31,755 nucleotides of DNA from JAICTV01 sp035634055 (lineage in GTDB: Bacteria; Planctomycetota; Phycisphaerae; Tepidisphaerales; Tepidisphaeraceae). Under the pieces are notes generated by a model. The model did not search any database, had not been told where the DNA came from, and worked only from the letters and a program-made list of their open reading frames with translations. A program made the translations under genes and the position numbers. Shown here in pieces: positions 28,994 to 31,755 of this stretch (its first letter is position 1; every line of letters starts with the position of its first letter). The stretch is taken from contig DASQDR010000027.1 of assembly GCA_035634055.1 (NCBI GenBank), positions 1 to 31,755 of the forward strand, in the 5' to 3' direction.

Positions 28994-31428
28994 CACCTAC
29001 CCGTGTAAAGAATCGGGTCGTCGCTGTTCATCACGTCGTAGAGGTCCTTCGCGCCGCCGAGCGCGTCGGCGAGCGGGCCGACGCCGATGTTCAGCAGCTT
29101 CTCGTCCGGGTCGATCATTCCCTCGATGCCGCCGGGGACGCCGTGGCCGCTGCCGGGGTTATCGGCGCCGACCATGCAGAGGAACCACTGCTTGGCGGTT
29201 TCGCCCTTCGGGTCGCCGCCAAGGATCTGGTTGGAGAAGCCGACCATGCATTTGAGGTTGTCGACGTTCTTTTTCGTGATCTGGAGGTACTCCATGGCCG
29301 ATTGCCCCTCGCCGCCGTCGCCGCGCCCGATGGACGAGCCGGTGGCAGGATCGACGCTCCACCACGCGTTGGCGCCGCTGGCGGCGGGGAAGACCAAGGC
29401 CCGCCCCGCCTCGTTGCGCGCCAGGGACCAAGCGACCAGCGCGGGCGGCTTCACGGCTGACGCAGCATTGCCGCCGGCGGCAATGACCACCGGCGCCGCG
29501 CCCGCGGCGCGGGCCTCTTCGAAGGCGGAGTACGCCCCCTTGGGACCGTTTGCCGGGTCAATCGCGCGGAGCAGGCCGGACTCGAGCACCGTGGCCGCGA
29601 CGCCGAACGTGGCGTTGGCGCGGGCGGCTTGATCCGCCTTATCCGCCGCGCGCGGGAGGAGCATCGCCCGGTCGAACACCACGTCGATCGCGTGGCGGGT
29701 GCCGACGGTCAGCGCGGCTGGCTTCTTCGCGTCCGCCGCGCGCGTCGCAACGTGGGTCGTGTGCATCACCACCGCCGGGGCACCGAGGAAAGCTAGCCCC
29801 TCATCCGCCGCCATCAGCCGCTGCGCGGACATCAGCCGCAGGGCGTGCCAGTCGTAGAGCATGACCGGAAAACGGGCGGCGTCCTCGGTCTGCTCGAAAC
29901 GGCGCGGGTCGCCGGTGGTGATCAGCCGCGTCGTCAGCGGCGCGTTGCGGGTGACGGCGTCGAGCAGGAGCCAGGTCGTGGCGTGCGCGCCGATCGGTGC
30001 GGGCGTGACCAGAGCATCGGCGGTGAAGACCGGCGTCACGCCGGGGCGGTCCTTGCCGCAGATCAGTCGCTGTTGCACCTGCGGCGCGTCGCCCGGCAGC
30101 GCGAGTTCGATCACCATGACGAGCGACTCGATGCGCGACGCGGCCTTGGGAGCCTCAGCTTCATCACCGCCGCCGCCAAGGCCGAACCCGCCCATGCCTT
30201 TGCCAACGGCGCCGCCGATCTGCGTCGCCCCTTCGACCCGGCCGTCGGGCGAGACGGTGTGGATCTGGCCGGCGGTGTCGAAGACCTTCGAGCCTTCCCA
30301 TTCGTCGCCGACGCGCAGGATCGCCTGGAAGTTCTTAAAGCCGCCGACGAACTTCGACCAATCTTCAGGCGTCCACGTGGCGGTCGGCTTGGCGGCGGCG
30401 GCGTCGTCGCTGGGAACGATCTCCAGGCGGATCGGCCGGCGGAACAGGTTGGCCAGCGGCAGTTCGCGCTCGATCAGTTTCACCGGCTTTGCGGGCTTGC
30501 CTTCCTCGCCGGCGGTCAGCTCCAGGCGAACACAGATCTTGGCGACCCTGTCCGCCGGCGGCGCGTCGAGCGTCGCCCCCTGCGCCGCGCGGGCGGAGTC
30601 CAGGGGCGAAGCCTCCGGCGCGGCGCTCACCACCGCCGCGCCCTGCGGTGTGGCGATTTCCACGTCCACGCGCTCCGCCGCGCCGGCCAAGAGCTTTTCG
30701 CGCCACGCGTCGAACGGTTGCCCCAGCTTCGCCGCCGCGCCGAGTGACTCAATCAGCCGCGGCGTCTCGTGGCTGGCCGTGTCGAGCGCTTCGCCCACCA
30801 TTTGCCGGACGCGCGCCGCTTCCCGCGCCGCGTACAGCCGACGGTTTTCCGCGACGGCGCCGAACTGCTGCACCAGCGGGATCGGCTGCGCCGTGACTTC
30901 GGGCGAAACGTCTCCGGTCGCGCCGGCGTACCACGAGGCGATCGTCGCCGGCCGCTTCAAGAATTCATCGACAACGGCCGTCGCCTCCTGCGGCGTGCGC
31001 GGCGTCACCTTCAGCTTCGATCGGTGCCCCGCCTCCGCCAGCAGCGCTTGCAGCAGCACCGCGCGGTCCCAGTCGCCGCCGGCCTTGGCGGCAAGGGTTC
31101 CCTCGGCGCCGCGGACGACGCCGGCATAGGGCTCGTAGGCGACGCGCTTCCTCACCCACTCCGCCAGCCTCGCCGGCTCGTTCCCCACGATCATCACGAT
31201 CGATGCGGGCGAGAAGGGGCAGCTCTGCGGCGTCAGCACCTGCTCGCGCACGGCGGCGGCGTACTTCAGGTATCGCTCCGCCGCCGCCTGCCGGAACGCT
31301 TGCTTCTGGTTCGACGGCGCAGCGGCGAGAAGCAGCGGCGCGGCGGCGGCGGCGGCCGAGATGGCAAGGGCTGCGAGCACGGCTGCCACGCGGCTGCGGC
31401 CGCGGGGGGCGAATCGTCGGGATGTCAT
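28993..31428 (-). CDS. Exported transglutaminase-like protein lacking the catalytic Cys
   Basis: 811 residues from ATG 31428 (MTSRRFAPRGRSRVAAVLAA); longer forms of the frame add an Arg-rich stretch without a start signal. The signal peptide continues to about 37. Residues about 75-145 match the core of bacterial transglutaminase-like domains: LAEWVRKRVAYEPYAG, then GGDWDRAVLLQALLAEAGHR. The position usually held by the catalytic Cys/Asp at the start of that helix reads GDWD, so peptidase or transglutaminase chemistry is unlikely. The remainder (about 150-811) has no domain I recognise and includes a Gly-rich stretch near 408-425 and a C-terminal block (ITKKNVDNLKCMVGFSNQIL). Its TGA overlaps the GTGATG start of the toroid/vWA gene, so the two are translationally coupled. 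It may be a non-enzymatic partner in a surface complex. Confidence is high for the gene, moderate for the domain. Confidence 0.75.
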   Translation of the reverse strand: MTSRRFAPRGRSRVAAVLAALAISAAAAAAPLLLAAAPSNQKQAFRQAAAERYLKYAAAVREQVLTPQSCPFSPASIVMIVGNEPARLAEWVRKRVAYEPYAGVVRGAEGTLAAKAGGDWDRAVLLQALLAEAGHRSKLKVTPRTPQEATAVVDEFLKRPATIASWYAGATGDVSPEVTAQPIPLVQQFGAVAENRRLYAAREAARVRQMVGEALDTASHETPRLIESLGAAAKLGQPFDAWREKLLAGAAERVDVEIATPQGAAVVSAAPEASPLDSARAAQGATLDAPPADRVAKICVRLELTAGEEGKPAKPVKLIERELPLANLFRRPIRLEIVPSDDAAAAKPTATWTPEDWSKFVGGFKNFQAILRVGDEWEGSKVFDTAGQIHTVSPDGRVEGATQIGGAVGKGMGGFGLGGGGDEAEAPKAASRIESLVMVIELALPGDAPQVQQRLICGKDRPGVTPVFTADALVTPAPIGAHATTWLLLDAVTRNAPLTTRLITTGDPRRFEQTEDAARFPVMLYDWHALRLMSAQRLMAADEGLAFLGAPAVVMHTTHVATRAADAKKPAALTVGTRHAIDVVFDRAMLLPRAADKADQAARANATFGVAATVLESGLLRAIDPANGPKGAYSAFEEARAAGAAPVVIAAGGNAASAVKPPALVAWSLARNEAGRALVFPAASGANAWWSVDPATGSSIGRGDGGEGQSAMEYLQITKKNVDNLKCMVGFSNQILGGDPKGETAKQWFLCMVGADNPGSGHGVPGGIEGMIDPDEKLLNIGVGPLADALGGAKDLYDVMNSDDPILYTGR

Positions 31429-31561
31429 GGGTGAGCTTCCCCGGAACAGCGGGAACGCGCGGCGCGCCCGGGCGGGGGCGACACCGCCGGCGCGCACGGC
31501 GAGGGTCGAGCGGATGCCCGACCCTCGCGCGCGGTGGTTAACACGTCGAAGGCCGCCGCGG

Positions 31562-31755
31562 TTACTCGACCTTGCCGCCGCAGGAGGCACAGAACTTCGC
31601 GGCCGCGACGACTTCCTTGCCGCAGTGCGCGCAGAACTTCTTCGCCACCGCCGGCGCAGCCGGGGCGGCGGCGGCGGCAGGGGCGACCGCGGCGCACACC
31701 GGCGCGGCCGGCATGGCGGGGGCGGCAGGCGCGGCGGTAGCGGCGGCGGCGGCGG
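31562..31755 (-). CDS. Double zinc-ribbon protein, N-terminus outside window
   Basis: The frame is open from the right edge to the stop at 31562-31564. The visible 63 or so residues are an Ala/Pro/Val linker followed by KKFCAHCGKEVVAAAKFCAS and CGGKVE at the C-terminus: two CxxC pairs forming a zinc ribbon of the same style as the end of the 1504-residue protein downstream. It is 133 bases upstream of the transglutaminase-like gene on the same strand and probably belongs to the same transcription unit. Only the C-terminal end is visible, so nothing can be said of the main domain. Confidence 0.75.
   Translation of the reverse strand, partial: AAAAATAAPAAPAMPAAPVCAAVAPAAAAAPAAPAVAKKFCAHCGKEVVAAAKFCASCGGKVE

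Overview
The window is high-GC DNA that looks chromosomal and most like a planctomycete, probably class Phycisphaerae. The evidence is protein style rather than any marker gene. Two secreted proteins carry LEPR-like N-terminal motifs (LEALEARRFF, TEALERRVMLA). One ends in a dockerin-like pair of Asp/Asn calcium loops. Two others end in VPLPA/VPMPLP-type exosortase sorting tails. Start codons are often GTG, and intergenic regions are rich in GC hairpins. No rRNA, tRNA, CRISPR array, transposase or phage gene was seen.

Layout. (a) 1-2786, minus: a large secreted adhesin or carbohydrate-binding protein (PA14, CBM6-like, two choice-of-anchor D domains, a LamG-like region, FnIII) whose C-terminus lies beyond the left edge. 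(b) 3260-3906, minus: two small unknown genes, each with a good Shine-Dalgarno. (c) 4347-6263, minus: two exported proteins with exosortase sorting tails, separated by gaps with strong hairpins. (d) 6769-18738, minus: eight tightly packed genes, mostly overlapping by a few bases, forming an exopolysaccharide/exosortase operon. In transcription order these are Alg14-like, Alg13-like, degenerate nucleotidyltransferase with a beta-helix tail, exosortase, EpsI, Wzc-type chain-length/BY-kinase protein, polyprenyl-phosphate sugar-1-phosphate transferase, and a 1384-residue TPR protein (PrsT type). (e) 19068-19283, minus: a small unknown gene. (f) 19284-20295: about 1 kb without a gene, holding a candidate promoter and structured leader for (g) a plus-strand NusG paralogue (20296-20841). 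(h) 21125-24223, plus: a secreted dockerin-bearing metzincin-like protease ending at an excellent terminator, followed by a palindromic repeat element. (i) 24479-31755, minus: three genes, namely the end of a zinc-ribbon protein, a transglutaminase-like protein without a visible catalytic Cys, and a 1504-residue chimera (dead phosphatase fold, three beta-domains, alpha/alpha toroid, vWA, zinc ribbon).

How they fit. The operon supplies the sugar-phosphate starter enzyme, a split glycosyltransferase, the chain-length/kinase protein, and the exosortase with EpsI and PrsT partners. The two adjacent sorting-tail proteins are natural exosortase substrates. The specialised NusG is divergent to the operon and may act as its antiterminator.

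The most notable find is in the BY-kinase. A domain of about 65 residues resembling a c-di-GMP-binding MshEN/GspE-N module (two R-[LV]-G-x-x-L-x-x-x-G motifs) sits between Walker A' and Walker B, where ordinary Wzc proteins have a short loop. This suggests direct second-messenger control of polysaccharide assembly. The second candidate for something new is the exported toroid/vWA/zinc-ribbon plus transglutaminase-like gene set at the right end.
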